A DNA stretch of 64,000 nt, taken from positions 1,984,001 to 2,048,000 of the forward strand of contig JAVHNS010000007.1 of the NCBI GenBank assembly GCA_036872755.1. The letters are read 5' to 3'. Source of the stretch: Orbilia blumenaviensis (Eukaryota > Ascomycota > Orbiliomycetes > Orbiliales > Orbiliaceae). Each line of letters starts with the position of its first letter. Position 1 is the first letter of the stretch. Below, in pieces: positions 14,871 through 27,450 of this stretch. The notes beneath the pieces are model-generated. The model worked only from the letters and a program-made list of their open reading frames with translations. It did no database searches and had not been told where the DNA came from. The position numbers and the translations under genes are program-made.

Positions 14871-16089
14871 ATGGAAGAGGCACTATTGCAAGACATCGAT
14901 ATTAATGCGCATTTCTCCCTGACCGATTTCTCTGACTACATGATGACTTTTTCAATGGTGGACTCCAACCTGTATCGAATTCAACAGTAGGATATAACCC
15001 AAGCTGGGGAGAGGAGAGCGGTCATACGAATTGGAACTCCCAGTTGCACAATACAGGTATGTTTCCATCGGTCTTGACCTAAGGCTAGCGACGTAGGGGT
15101 CACGTGTACTACTCAGGTATCCAGGCTTAGCATATCATAATATTTTCGGGGTTATAAGATCGATACCTTCCAGCGGTTTCTGACACCAACGTTGTTTTCT
15201 AGTACCTGAGCGATTAAGCAGAAATAATACCGATGTAGGCACACTTCCACTCGCAATCCCAAAAGCGGTACTCTCTCCCTGTCCGTTGGCACCAGGTTTA
15301 CCCTACAACAATCTCACTACCACCAGCCTCGCCTCTCCAGCATCTCCGCCTTTTCCTGCTGCATCTACCTCCCCGACTCTTATAGTACACCAACTCCCGC
15401 AGAAACCCAACAACGAATCAAAAATTACGACGACGACGCTTCCCTGTCATAAGAAACGCAGACCTTCAAGCACCTACCGCTGCGCCGATGTTATGCGTGA
15501 GGCCGGGAATACAACCGTTTCAGAATGTTACTATACACATTCGAATAGAAAGATCATGGGAGATCATGTCAGGGATGTGCATGGAATGCAGGCATTTAAA
15601 TGTCCTGATTGTGATACAAAAGTATCTAGATACGACAATCTAGCGAGTCACAAGAGGCATTGTGGAAAGGGGCTTGTCAGTCCAGTACCTCCCTCATTCG
15701 TCAAGAGGGGACCCGTCAAGCGCTGCCGAACTTCTCTTAGTACGCCCGCTAATTCTTTGGGACCTCCGACTTCGGCCACACACCTCGGCCAGGAACAGGC
15801 GAGACAAAACATTATACTATTATCTCCAAACCAGGGGGTGGCGCTATGTCAGGCGCAACTACAACCCGCACTGCTGCAAGGGTCAGAGAAAGATGGAACC
15901 AGACTTCCTGCGGGCTCCAACCATCCGGCGGACCCTGAAGCCCAAGAAGAATCAACGACACTCGTTAGACATCTGAGAGCTGAACTAGAAGCGGCCAACA
16001 AAATGATAGAAATAAGGGAAACCGAGGTCGCCTATTGGCGTAAGTTGTATCTAAATCTCAGGAAAACTGCTGGCCTCGAGAGTAGTTAG
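14871..16089 (+). CDS. two-finger zinc-finger protein, family copy 2; 5' exons uncertain or broken
   Basis: The last exon is clear: 15203-16089, open to a TAG. Finger 1 begins with a Cys codon at 15481 (C-x14-C-x12-H-x4-H); finger 2 is C-x2-C-x12-H-x3-C; the linker is HGMQAFKC. A basic cluster (KRGPVKRCR) follows and the protein ends in a coiled coil containing WRKLYL, both shared with the minus-strand copy at 25.4 kb. The 5' part is problematic. An ATG at 14871 opens 39 codons (MEEALLQDIDIN...). A second frame, about 14954-15056, reads well (SWGEESGHTNWNS) and joins the last exon in phase 1 across an intron 15057-15202. No good intron links the first frame to the second, which suggests a frameshift. 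Another model uses a 46-bp intron with a poor GTGGAC donor. The finger exon is solid; an intact start is not. Confidence 0.6.
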
Positions 16090-16125
16090 ATCCCGCTTTC
16101 CCGCCAAATCAATTTGCAAGTTTAG

Positions 16126-16141
16126 TATCGATCGATCGATC
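16126..16141. repeat. ATCG tetranucleotide microsatellite
   Basis: About four copies of ATCG just downstream of the zinc-finger gene that ends at 16089. No function is evident. Confidence 0.8.
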
Positions 16142-19005
16142 TAATTATATACAACTTCAACCCCATACCTGCAATAATAACTGCAAACTAATCATTTTGG
16201 TTTCGTGCTGTTTATACCGGAGTCATATGGAAAGTTTCGGCTTCTATTTTTGCTTTCTGGCCTGTTAGACATGTCTTCACTTTGGTTTTATTGTTAGTTT
16301 TACTTTACGTAATAATTGTAGCTAGGTACCGGACTCTCCATAGTCGAGAACTCGATGAAGGCACAAATTACTACCGTGCAACATGTATACTATCTAATGT
16401 CACTTGGTAGCACATTGAGGATGCGGCGGTTAAAATCAATCATAGGTATAAAATTTGGCGAATGGCACCGAGTCTTTACTCCAAAAATTAGGTCTACATC
16501 ATAAACTTTAACGCGTTAGAAATAAGTTTGTGTAATTATGTAATATTACTTTGGTAGTTTTAGCCTCTGTTATCCCTTAATTTTAGTTAGCACGCACAGA
16601 TGCTACATCATGTACTGCGGGCATCCTATAACTTTGTACTATCATATGTTTGTATACAATTTTTACCTCTAAACCACCTTCTGCCAGTCTATTAGCGCCG
16701 CACGACTCCGCACTCTACCAACAAAATCTATTGAAACTTATAAAAGTTTAGTTATACTATCTCTAAACTTGGTTGCGTGACAGATATGAACCCTAGCCCC
16801 GTGAACCTTCTCGTGTTGTCCAAATCCAGGAATTGAGGTGCCACTTTTGCCAATTTGCAGCGAAATGTTCTTGCAATGAAAAAAGGGCAAGAAGATAGTT
16901 AGCTACGACCTTACCTAAACCTTCCGCACAAATAACGTTATAGTTAGCACCCATGACGTTAAATTTATAAAAGCATAGTACACAGCCTTATAGCATACCG
17001 TATATCAAAACCTTCGCGGGATAAGTATATCTTCCGCGCCTATACCTCGTCCTCTAGTAAACCATATATAAAGCATCACCATCAAGGCCTTTTTCTTTTA
17101 GTGTCTGGATAAATTTTGGAGTTTAGCTTATAATTGTAGTTGCCCCCTTTCATCTTTGGCAAAAAACTTCCAAACTTTAGTAAAGGTGGTACATTGGATG
17201 CTATATGTATGCGTTCTGTAGTGCTATTATACTCTGTATACGCATTTATTAGCAGTATGAAATGTACTATATTCATGGATCCAGGTACTATGCATATTTA
17301 CATGTTTTATGAAGCCTGACATGTGCATGCTTGAAAATATGCAGTTATGATTGGTGTTGACTTGTCTTCTGCACAGAACCTACTAATCCCGGCTCAGGCG
17401 CACGCGCACCTTGTCGCCCAAGGCCTCGACTTTGTATGAGACCTCTGCTAAATTAGAGTAAAGGAAGAGGAGTACTAGTTAAATCAGATTTCGTGAGCCA
17501 CTAACTATAGCTTGAAAGATAAGGGGCATTTGCCAAGCATTATTACTTAGTTTTAGTGTTTGCTATTGATCTATCTTGACTGGCTTATTCAGAGCGCCAA
17601 ATTCGGATCTTCTACGGAGTAGGTACCTTCAGCCCCAAATTTTGCAAAGCACGGCCAAGGTACGGGCTCTTGATACACAGGACCAAATACCGACGGGCTC
17701 CGTGAACTATTGCAAGATTGGATTTCCGATAGCGCATACGGACAGTTCAAAATTCGCGGCTGGCATATGACCCGGAAGAATTGTGTTGCATGCTTGCGAG
17801 GAAACATTTCGAAAAAGAGGTGTGTGAGAAAGCGGGGTTCATTCGTCTTTGAGCAGCCAATCAGCATCCACTTTAGTACGACTGCCTCTATTGAGGGATA
17901 TCCCTTGAGGGATAAGGGTATCCTTCGGAGGATGCTCAGGGATGTGGAAATTCGAAAGGTGTCAAGGATCTAGAGATACCTATTAGCGTAGGAGCTTCGA
18001 AGTAGGTACCTAGGTGTACGCGCATGCTTACTAGAAGACACTTAAATTTATACTCAGTTTGGTGTATTCAGTGCTGGTTACTCATTATCTAGGAAGTACC
18101 TAGTTGCCTGCCTACTTATCACATCTGTCTCCAGGCCAAAGCTCAGCGTTGCGATATATCAAGTATCACCATACCCCTCTTTACCACAACCGGTATGGTG
18201 CGAGATTTTCTATATTCCTTGATACAGATGATTTATTGCTTCGCATAGGGAACAAGGAGACGGTGGGGAAAAAAGCCCTACCGTACACGGAATCCTCGAA
18301 GATTCTAGGACGCAGAAAAACACTCCCCTCGATATAAAACCTCTTTGCAGTTCCCTTCGAGCTTCAAGAACAGCACAAAAGCCTCCCACCATGCAATGCC
18401 ATTCATGTGCACGAACTCGAGTTCTCCTACACATATACACTAACCCTATGTATTTGGATTCACAGACCCTCATCACGACAACATGATCCAGTGAAACCGA
18501 GATCGCAGGGATTTTGACAACTACAACAACATATGACAGCAACGGCAGGACTAGAGTCGGGGGTGAACTAATCACTTCACAAAATCGCGGTCTCCCGTAC
18601 ATCGGCAAAAAAGTTTATTACCACTCAAACCCTCCACAAAAATTGCTATATATATTTTCAGAAAGGCTTTTCCTCTCGGGAGACTCTGCGTCTGATTTAA
18701 GACCTGGCTTCCGGTCTGCTCCTCAAAATACCACCCGGGTGTTGCGGCCTCACAGCACAGGGGGTGCGGCGGTCTTGTGAGAATTTTCACAAAGCTACCC
18801 CGAACTATGACTTTCCGATGAAGGATAGAAACATGCTTTCAGGCGCTAGGAAGCGAGTTGAATGCTATTTTTACAGAAGCCCCGATGGGTAATAAGGAAG
18901 CAAGGGCGAGGACATTGTATAGGACGGCAGCTTGCAATCTCGGCACCAGTCAAATTGACAGTTTGGTGATGAGACAGAGCTCTGAACTATCAACACCCTG
19001 CCTAA

Positions 19006-19589
19006 GGGTCAACACAAGAAAGTCCGCCGCGACCAGGCTACGGAATTGTAGGCCGAGTCACTAGAATTACAAAGAGAAGGGCGTGCAAAGAACCACGGCT
19101 CAAGGCTTCAAGGGCTATTAGGCAACTAATTGCTGGGAACGAGTTTATTGGGCCATTGCAGGTTCGGATATCTGCTTTCGTGGCTGGCCAAATACGGGTG
19201 TCTCGCGAAATTTCGAACCCTCGCTTTTGGAATGACGACGGGCCTTGGAATCGCCACCCCTATGGAGGAGACTCAATATCTGGGGATCCCTAGTGCTTAG
19301 ATGCTCTCCCCCCTACTTCTGGCAGTGGGGTTTAGGCAAAGCTTGCCCCCAAAATTGGCGGAATCCGCTAGTATTGGTCACGAACGATCTTACTTCAGAT
19401 GGTCTAGATTTATGGGCTCAGGCTCTTGCCAACGCAAGCCCCGAGGTACCCCAAACAAAATTTAACTCTTTAACTGGCCCATTTTTGCATGGAGAGCGGA
19501 GAAGAATAATCGAGGCTCTACGAAGGAGCCAAACAACCTCCAATTTGATAAGGAGGCGAATTGCGTGGCAATTGTTTTCTGCTATTTAA
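19006..19589 (+). pseudogene. possible decayed coding fragment, family unknown
   Basis: Two protein-like frames follow one another. The first is open from 19006 to a TAG at 19291 and includes the segment FWNDDGPWNRHPYGGDS. The second is open from 19245 to 19589 and includes DLWAQALANASPEVPQ and a basic, helical C-terminal part. They are in different frames and no intron with good signals joins them. Composition and length exceed what surrounds them, so this may be the remains of a gene, but I recognise no family and chance is not excluded. Confidence 0.25.
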
Positions 19590-21169
19590 ATAGAAGCATT
19601 TCAAATCTCCCGCTCCAAACCAGGAGCTACCGCCCCAGGCTACCGTATACCAGCGTCCTGAAAATTGATAATCTTCTTTTGAAAGTCTAAATTCGCCCCG
19701 AGGGCCTTTCTTGCGTCCCCAGCCATAAGTCTTTGACAGCTAATACGGACAGTGCCCTCGTGGACTGGAGTTGCATATACAACAAGAACCTGATGGGGGA
19801 AATACAACCATTCTGCGATAGCCTCAAGAGTCTATCACTATCATCTATTGACTACTAGTGAAAAGGCGATATTTCTACTTTAGGAAACAGCAGGGGGTGA
19901 ATTTTTCCAGCCATTCACCACGTGAAAGAGGTTTATATATGGAAACATCAGCCTTAAAGTCTACACGAGTCTTTATTTCAGATGTGGGCTCCATTACTGT
20001 TCACCATTCTTTCTCGAACCCTGACGCCTTGACACCTTGACGCCTTGTGGCAACTGGGGTCCAGCAGGCCATTTCAAGCACTACTGGCTCATAAAACTCT
20101 CGACTTGGTAACAATTCACGATGCTGGATTCATCATCGTCATACGCATGTATACGTACGAAGACTGAGTTTTGTTATCTTCGCAGTATCTAACTCGATTG
20201 ACCCGAGGACGAAAACTGCATCGGCTCACAGAAGGCACTAAAAGTAATACTGGATGATTGTATTTCGCCTCTTGACGGAATACGTTGTCTAATGCCGAAG
20301 CTGATAAAAACAATTAGGGCCGAAAGTGTTGGGTGATTCCAGCCTCGTCAAAACAACACAAGTTCAACACGAGACAAACAAGTCGCGAGATTGGCTTAGA
20401 AATACTGGGACGGCTTCGCTACAATCAGGCTTATACTAAGTCAATAACAAAATATTAAAACTACAATATTTATTACATTATCAGTAAGTTTTAAACAAGT
20501 GTTATTTTTCAAGCTAAAAACAAAATTTACCAAGAATTTGCCAAAACGCCAAGAAACAGCACATTTTTTCTTACCTCTATCGGGCAGTCCAGGCACCAAA
20601 GAGTTATTGAGAACCGACTTATCAGTTGGGTAATCGCAACACAGTGTGAGATGACACAACACATTAAAACTCGACATACAACTATGGTACCCTCAGCGTC
20701 GATGGCTCCTGCATTGGCAACCACAGCTACAGTCACTATTGCTATTAGCCTTCTCAGGGGTATAAGCCGATCGAAGCATTACTCTAGAGCCGAGGCACTA
20801 TTCTACAACTTGGTCGCACCATCGCTGCTCTAACGCGCCAAAACCCTCCTCCGCCCTCCGTCCTGGGTTCACCGTCGGTGGGATCCGGATCTGTGGGGTC
20901 GGCATGTTTTCCCGAGTTTGCTCGTGCCGACATATAGGAAAGAGGCCAATCCTACATGAACTACGGAATAGGACCAGGACGCTCGTAAGCCCCTCCTTTT
21001 TTTTCCCTCGAGATCAGTTCCCACGGCTCTCTTGACAGACCATCCTTCCTCTTTCCACGGTTATTCTTCGAGCAAAGGGATCCCAAGAAATTTTCAGCAC
21101 AAGCACAAATATAGCACATCGCTGGGCTCAGCTTCACACACGAAGCTACTTATGAACTGCAGGTTCACA

Positions 21170-21782
21170 ATGTCCAACGAAAATACCGACGCGTTTTCTA
21201 GTCATTCTGAGGATCTCGACGATGCTCGTAGGTTTACTCTTATCTTTTCTAGCGAGTAGCAAATTTAGCTAAAATTTGCATGGCTCCATAGGCTCCTCCT
21301 CTCCGGTTGCCAATCGGAATACCGGCCGATACACTTGCTCCGATGTTATGAGGGAAGAGGGGAACAGGGATCCTGGATGCAACAGGCGCTTCACAAATAA
21401 AAAGACCCTCGGGACTCATGCCCTAAGTGAGCATAATGTCAAAATGTTCAAGTGTCCCAACCCTGGCTGCCCTTACAGGACATGCAGGCACGACAACGTC
21501 AAAAAGCACCAAGAAACACATAAAGACCACCCAGAACCTGGCCTCGCGCCCGACGTTACAAGCGGTCCTGAGGCCTCTCGATCATCCGGTGCGCCCCCAA
21601 TGCCCAGAAGGGGCAGCACTGCCGATGAACACTCGCTCTTAGTATTGGAACGGCTCAGATACCTTGAGCAAGAACTTGAAGCGACTAGAAGACACCTGCA
21701 CTTTACTCAACGACGCTTAGAACTAGAACTGGAGGATAGTGTGAGCAGGTGCTGGGCCGATATCTATAGACATCATGGCTAG
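21170..21782 (+). CDS. two-finger zinc-finger protein, family copy 3 (182 aa, 2 exons)
   Basis: Exon 1 is 21170-21227, intron 21228-21291 (GTAGGT...ATAG, 64 bp), exon 2 is 21292-21782. The intron interrupts a codon after its first base, the same phase as in the minus-strand relative at 25.4 kb. The product begins MSNENTDAFSSHSEDLDD, acidic and Ser-rich. Finger 1 is C35, C49, H62, H67 (C-x13-C-x12-H-x4-H). The linker is HNVKMFKC. Finger 2 is C74, C79, H92, H96 (C-x4-C-x12-H-x3-H), so it is a true C2H2 here. The C-terminal 45 residues form a strongly charged heptad-like helix, probably a coiled coil for dimerisation. An in-frame ATG at 21152 would add six residues, but the one at 21170 has the better A at -3. 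Probable nuclear factor of unknown target. Confidence 0.7.
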
Positions 21783-22414
21783 ATTATTTTGAGCCTATAC
21801 GCAGAGGCTCACCAGTCTACGTACTCTATCAACCTACAGGGGGCGGTGGTGGGAGGGAGAGAGAGAGAGGGGGGGGGGTTATATATAATACTGATGTGGT
21901 GAAATGTCCTTTTAATTCATGTACACAGGCGATCCTTGGAGTTCTGAAATTAAACATAGTGAATGTTCGCATAGCGTGCTCCTCTTATAGCGTTTTTCAC
22001 CTTTTTTTTTAATTTTTATCTTTATTTCCATTCCGTTTTGTTTTTCACTGTAAAAGTCTACACCACCGATATCCGTCCAGTTTCCAGAAGTCGGCTCGAC
22101 CAAAAGTGCAGCTCCGAGCTTCAATTTCGTCCAGGACACGGCGGATGGAAAGCCCCCTACCCATTAGAGTCCTTTATAAATTATTTTGCGGTTCCAGTTA
22201 TTAGACCTTTTGCTGCTTAATCCCATGGCAGGTAACTGCTAATTATGTGTTTCACTTCCATCATCTCAAAACTCTTTCGCTATCCTGAAATAGCGTGACT
22301 CAGATCGTTGACACAAACTTCCGTGCAATCCTTGCAACCCACACCCATTCAAAACGGGAACAAGAAACATCTTACCCCAACAAGACCGATCTTACCCCAA
22401 TATCTCGGCTACGG

Positions 22415-22438
22415 AACGAGACCAGGCTTGGTCTCGTT
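22415..22438. repeat. perfect 10-bp inverted repeat
   Basis: Arms AACGAGACCA and TGGTCTCGTT are separated by GGCT. The arm sequence is the core of the dispersed GAGACCAG motif, here in head-to-head form. Confidence 0.75.
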
Positions 22439-22985
22439 GGACCAGGCTATGACAAGAACCAACGCAAGGAAAATACCAACACCGGAAGCAACATCAACAC
22501 ACTTTGTTTGGGGCGTCAACTGCAACGATGGCCAGCAGTCAATCCTTCAATCTCTTGCGCGGAGCTTACCAGCCCTTAGCTGCCAAAAAAATAAGGGAGA
22601 AGAATCTAATAGCAGGAAATATAAGGTGTCGTATATTATTTTAGGGCTAAATACTGGACTTAAGTCCGTTCCCACCACTCTTGACATATGCCTATGCGTT
22701 TGTGCATGTCCATGTTATTGATAGAGCTCTATAGAGCAATAGCCCGAGACCTGTATATGTACGGAGTTTGGAGTGAAGCTAAGAAATGAATTGAACAACT
22801 GGGTGTCCTCATATATGGCAGATACGCTTAATTATATATATACATGAGACGACACTTTTGGGGCTGGTATACGAAACCAAATATGGACAATCCGTACATA
22901 AAGACTATGAGATAAGCTTAGGACGTCTTTCGATATCTTAGCATTATGTCATGTCATATACGAGCCTAACGAAAGCCTTTCAGTC

Positions 22986-23321
22986 TTATTCATTAGAGCT
23001 AGTACCGGCATCTGCTAGAGCTAGCTCATCGAGCTGGGAAGGTACATCACGCTTAGCCCTTTTTTCTTGCATCGCCCTCTTCTTCCTATAGGAAACTCCA
23101 TAGGAACCATCCTTGTAATTACCATCGCCCACATCATGTCCAGGATCGCCATATTCAGGTTTAGGCTCGATTTCGCCATTATGAACACAAATAACCTTCG
23201 GCTTTGGCGGCGGCAAAATCTTTGGCTGCGGACAAGTAACCCGAAAAAGCATACATCCTCCGAACAGCCCGTTCCTAAATATCAACAGACGATATTTGTG
23301 GCCAGTTTCAGAAAAATACAT
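22986..23321 (-). CDS. possible small gene or terminal exon (111 codons)
   Basis: This frame has a biased composition: a Pro/Lys segment (PPPKPKVICVHNGE), then Gly/Asp/Tyr-rich sequence and a basic stretch KKRAMQEKRAKRD before an acidic end. That is more protein-like than the neighbouring ORFs. No signal peptide, domain or clear splice site defines a full gene, and I do not recognise a family. It could be a terminal exon of a small protein or chance. Confidence 0.25.
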   Translation of the reverse strand: MYFSETGHKYRLLIFRNGLFGGCMLFRVTCPQPKILPPPKPKVICVHNGEIEPKPEYGDPGHDVGDGNYKDGSYGVSYRKKRAMQEKRAKRDVPSQLDELALADAGTSSNE

Positions 23322-23640
23322 AAGGTGTGAGAATATAAATATCGCCAGAGGACTATAGACTAGAACTTATACCTCAAAGGTCTCACAGTGCATCATGCAC
23401 AAGTTCTTGAATTTTCTATACTCAACGGTGCATTTGACAATTTCTTGAGGATTTCAACCCTTAGGGGACAATATTATCTATTAGTCTACGGGTTGGCAGA
23501 AACCTTGGCCTTTTCACCGAGCGATTACTTGAGAACTATGACCCATTCTCTAAATTTTGCGCCCGTTTCGTCTATACGGCATCTATATGGACCTACGTCA
23601 CCTACTCACCTTGGTCTGCGTATTTCATAGTCTCAACATA

Positions 23641-23673
23641 TTCTGCTTCGTTGAGGCTGGTTTTCGAGACCAG
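23641..23673 (+). repeat. dispersed short repeat, copy b
   Basis: TTCTGCTTCGTTGAGG followed directly by CTGGTTTTCGAGACCAG. Nearly identical to the block at 31011-31043 on the other strand. Confidence 0.65.
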
Positions 23674-25439
23674 TCTCGACCTTCATCTGAATACACCCGC
23701 CAGGAGGAACTTACTTCATAAAAGGGTGGCAATTTCTATGCTTCCACACAAAGTCCAGTTTATTCGCGTAGACAGAAGGCATAAACTTTAGCCCACGGGT
23801 TTTCACATAGTAATCAAAAACGTTGTACAAATCAGCACCACAGCCTTACTCCATCCATATGCCATTTGCGGGGATAATGGGAAGGTTTATAAGGCTGTCG
23901 CAGCAAGCAGTGATGGTATATCGATAGGGTCGCTGAAGACAACGGTACCCCATTATCCGGGGTGCTATTCAGCGCTGTAGCCTTTTTGCGAAGTGCATGG
24001 GCATATGAGATGAGTGAATACATCAAAGGTCCGACCGGCCCCGTAATGGGTAGCGCCAGTCCTGGTCTGCCAGAGCTGAAGAGTGAAACATCCAACTGGC
24101 CCCACAAGCCCTGCAGGTCCAGAGCGACTATGTATCGATACGAACCTTTTACATTAGGTCGTCCCGATAATCTCAGATCCTAGGTTGAAACCCCCCATTT
24201 TAAGGCGACAAACCCGTTTGGGGTGTCTCGGCATACCCATGAGTGCCAGGTGTTGTCAAATGTGTGACATTGCTCAAAACCCCAAGACGGACAAGCGAAA
24301 AACAAACCTGGATTAGTCGTGGTGACACAAAGTTTAATTTTCCATGCTAGTTCAAACTGAGGAAGGTCAGGATCGCGATTCGAATCCAGGTCCAAGCTCA
24401 TGAGAGCTTACTGCTAGTTCGCCTATGGCTCTATAGATGCGGAATTTCTAGGTCAATTGATGACTAGCTGAAATCCCGCATACCCTGCATACCAGGCTAT
24501 CCCGTACGGTACAACTGTAGCGGCCCCGAGACCAACCGTAGCCGAGAAACCTTAATAATCAGTAGACCCTTCTTACCCAGAATGCCAGGGCTGCTAAGAT
24601 ATAATATAGTTATGTCAGCTGGAATGCGTTCCCTGAATCTTGAGATCTCCCACAGTTGACAGTCCAAAAATCAGATCGCCAAATGGCCAAAGCCGTTTAC
24701 TAGTTTTTGCTCTTCGGTCAGCTATCTGGCTTGACACAAACAGCGTCATTGCAGCGATGTCCGGAAGAATTCAAGTACATACCCGTGGCGGCCGGAGTTA
24801 GATTTCTTGGTTTCGGTTTGGATCGGAATTAACCGGGTTTAAGGATATATGATCCCAACCCAATGAACGTTCTGGAGCAGGAGCAAGTGAAGACTAAGGT
24901 ATTATGATACCGCGCGAAGCTTTACTGGAGGCTTCCACCACGTACATGTAATAGAGTGACATATATATAGTAGACTTCCCGATCTATATCCTGCTCATGA
25001 ACTACAATCCCGGCGCCATGATCTATCCCGCTCCCTAAAAATTCGTGTGCCTACTAGTGTAGCTCTAATCAGGCGCTCAAGATCGAAACTAACACGAAAG
25101 ATTCGCTGAAAATACGCAGACTCATTGATAACCATAATTCTAGCCCAGAACTAATATGTAAAGCTTGCACTAAGAATTATATATATAGGAACTTTTGATT
25201 CATATACTAGATTATATCGCGGATATATACCTCTACGCCTGTATATCTCGCCCCGCTGTACGATACAGATACCCATATATCCCCACAAATACCAAAATGT
25301 ACTTCACCATCGCTACCAACCAAGATTAATGACCATAAATCAACATAACGCTAGTCATAAGAGCAACAAAAGCAAAGAAGGTAAACAAAGAAATATCACC
25401 GAGACGGTTTTAGTAGGTAAGAGCGAAGATCGCCTTGGC

Positions 25440-26581
25440 CTAGAAACTCAAGCCTTCACGGTTAGGTAGAATCTGTTTCTCTTGGAGATACAGTTTCCTC
25501 CAAGCATCACGCTCGAGTTTGGTCTCCTCGAGCTCTCGGAGAGCTCTCTCTAACTCAGATCTTAGACCATCGTGCGGTAATCCTATATCAGCAGTTGCCT
25601 CTACTATGTTGATATTAAGAACTTTGTTGGTGTCGTTTTCCCTGACCGGTGACTCTGAATCCTCCAGCTGAGGTTGTGAATTTGGTAACCCGTTTTGCGG
25701 ACTAGATGTGGCGGGAAATATAGCCTCCTGGCTTTCATGAGGTATCGTAGGTTGGGGCAATTGTTTTAACGGAACAGGCTGCAAATTAAGGACGGAGACC
25801 CGTTGCCTTTTGGCCGGCCGGCGTTTAGGCGAATTGACTACAGGAGCAACAGGGCTTTTGACCTGTGTCTGGGGGACGGGGCTTTTAGGTGCAGGCGCTA
25901 AAGCACCACAATGCTTCCTGTGGCTTTCTAAATTGTCATGTCTTGCAACTCGAGTCTCACAGTGATTGCACTTAAAAGCCCGCATGCCATGACTGTCCCG
26001 CATATGAGTACCCAGTCCCCTCAAGTTGGAAGTTTTGAAATGGCATATGGTGCACGGGTAGTTCTTAAAAACTTTCCGTTTATGACCACCATTTCTTTGT
26101 TTCCCAGCGTCCTCGGTGGAACCTCCTGGCCCCTGCCGAGCCAGCCTGGAAGGGGGTGTGCTAGTTTTATCGAGGATATGAGAAACCGACGCAGGTGCGG
26201 GGGTAGGGTCAGGAGAGCTCGAGTTTAGCTCATCCGTCCCAAATATAGCCGAGGGGAAGGCCGACGGGATGATGCTCTGAAGTGTAAACGTTGGATCGAC
26301 TAGGTCAGACAAGTCAGCTACATGTTATCACGTGATAGATGGTAAGAGAGGCCGTTCACTAACCCGTGTTGTCCAGCATTTCAACATCCACCACTCCCAA
26401 AAACTCGAGGTCAAAGTTAGGCTCCGAATCCAATAATCCTAGAGAGCCGATTGACTTAGCGTTATCTCAGGACTCAGAGGAATGTGGTGTGTTTCGTACC
26501 ATCATAGACAAGGCCGCTCTCACCGCTGGCGGAGGGGCTCGAGTCGAACGTTAAGTTGAGCAAGGCTTCTGTGGCTTCCAT
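25440..26581 (-). CDS. two-finger zinc-finger protein, family copy 4 (338 aa, 3 exons)
   Basis: Exons 26581-26500, 26438-26364 and 26299-25440; introns of 61 and 64 bp, both GT-AG and both after the first base of a codon. The ATG at 26581 has A at -3. The short first exons encode an acidic N-terminus (MEATEALLNLTFDSS...). Finger 1 is a canonical C-x2-C-x12-H-x4-H (C135, C138, H151, H156), the only member without the extended loop. The linker is HGMRAFKC. Finger 2 is C-x2-C-x12-H-x3-C (C163, C166, H179, C183). A basic patch (KRRPAKRQR) follows, probably a nuclear signal. A coiled coil near residues 296-328 contains WRKLYL, shared with copy 2. This is the best-defined member and the template for the family's gene structure. 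Likely a nuclear regulator; target unknown. Confidence 0.8.
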
Positions 26582-27155
26582 AATGATCAGAGGAAACGAG
26601 ACCACTTTAGTCCAGGTGTAAGAAAATATCGAGATCACAAAGAATTGCAGGAGATATTATCAGGTATCTAGGTCGTACGGTCGTAAAGAAAGGTTTTTGA
26701 CGATGAGTAGCTGGGAGCGGTATTTTGTTACTGTTGGAAGCCCTGGTCGGCAGGTGTGCAGGCAATGCGCAAGATCCTGGGAGCTGCAATGGGAAATGTG
26801 TTGTGGGGTCAATGTGTTGCTGCCAAGCACAATCTCGGCAGGCCTTCACCTTCGCACGTCGGAACTTGGCAGGTTGGTCTCGTTGGCAGGTCAGAATTCC
26901 GCGAAACTGTCGAGCCGAGATGCGGCAACGCAGCAACGCAGCAACACATCCGCCCCGTCACGGACCCAGGGCCTCGATCGATCTTGCTGGTTATGATCCC
27001 CTAATAACCAGTATCTTGGAGATAAAACTGTAGTAGAGCTTCGTAAGTTCGAATTTTGAAAGCGACCCGTTGTCATTAGCTATTTCCGCAGCATGAGCAG
27101 TAAGTAGTCGGTCTGGGCGTTGTTTGGGCTTTGATTCCTGACACGCCACATGCTC

Positions 27156-27450
27156 TCAAAGCTTAGCCTCAGCTCCAAGAATGTGGCCCATGGCCCACCA
27201 GTCGATAAAATCCAGAGTTTTCAAGGGCGCAATTCCATTATCAAATGAACCTTCCCATGGAAGGAACTTTCTGTCGATAGTTGGCTCATATTTGCTGTCT
27301 CTGTTAGTAATTTTGGGTACTTCCGACACGAAGCCAGAGTTTGGGTCGGTGAACACATTAGAAGGCCGAGATTGAATAGGCGTGTGAAGCTTTGCAACCA
27401 GGTGAATTCGTGAACAGCAAAAGGAATTAGGTCGCCATCTCTGTTTCGGA
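27156..27450 (-). pseudogene. 3' fragment of a frameshifted gene, family unrecognised
   Basis: Reading the minus strand, one frame gives a protein-like segment with NPFFRNRDGDLIPFAVHEF followed by TWLQSFTRLFN. It then fades and a second frame continues with NVFTDPNSGFVSEVPKIT and ends in FIDWWAMGHILGAEAKL before a TGA at 27158-27156. The two frames abut near 27360 with no GT-AG intron between them, so a small indel is the simplest reading. No start or upstream exons were found. I cannot name the family. Confidence 0.4.

Larger units (their letters stand above)
16090..21169. other. intergenic, one weak coding relic, otherwise empty
   Basis: About 5 kb. 16.1-17.5 kb is AT-rich and looks like 3' or decayed intergenic DNA. 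19.0-19.6 kb carries two consecutive protein-like frames, listed as a possible relic. The remaining ORFs show no motifs or splice structure. Confidence 0.5.
21783..25439. other. intergenic, one weak ORF, repeats
   Basis: Contains a purine-rich run of GA and G near 21852-21880, a perfect inverted repeat at 22415-22438, a copy of the dispersed repeat at 23641, and one 111-codon minus-strand frame (22986-23321) listed separately. Nothing else is convincing. Confidence 0.5.

Noticed and set aside
24365..24395. B-box-like GATTCGAATCC
   Set aside because: The bases on either side do not pair as a T-stem, and no A-box or acceptor stem is present.
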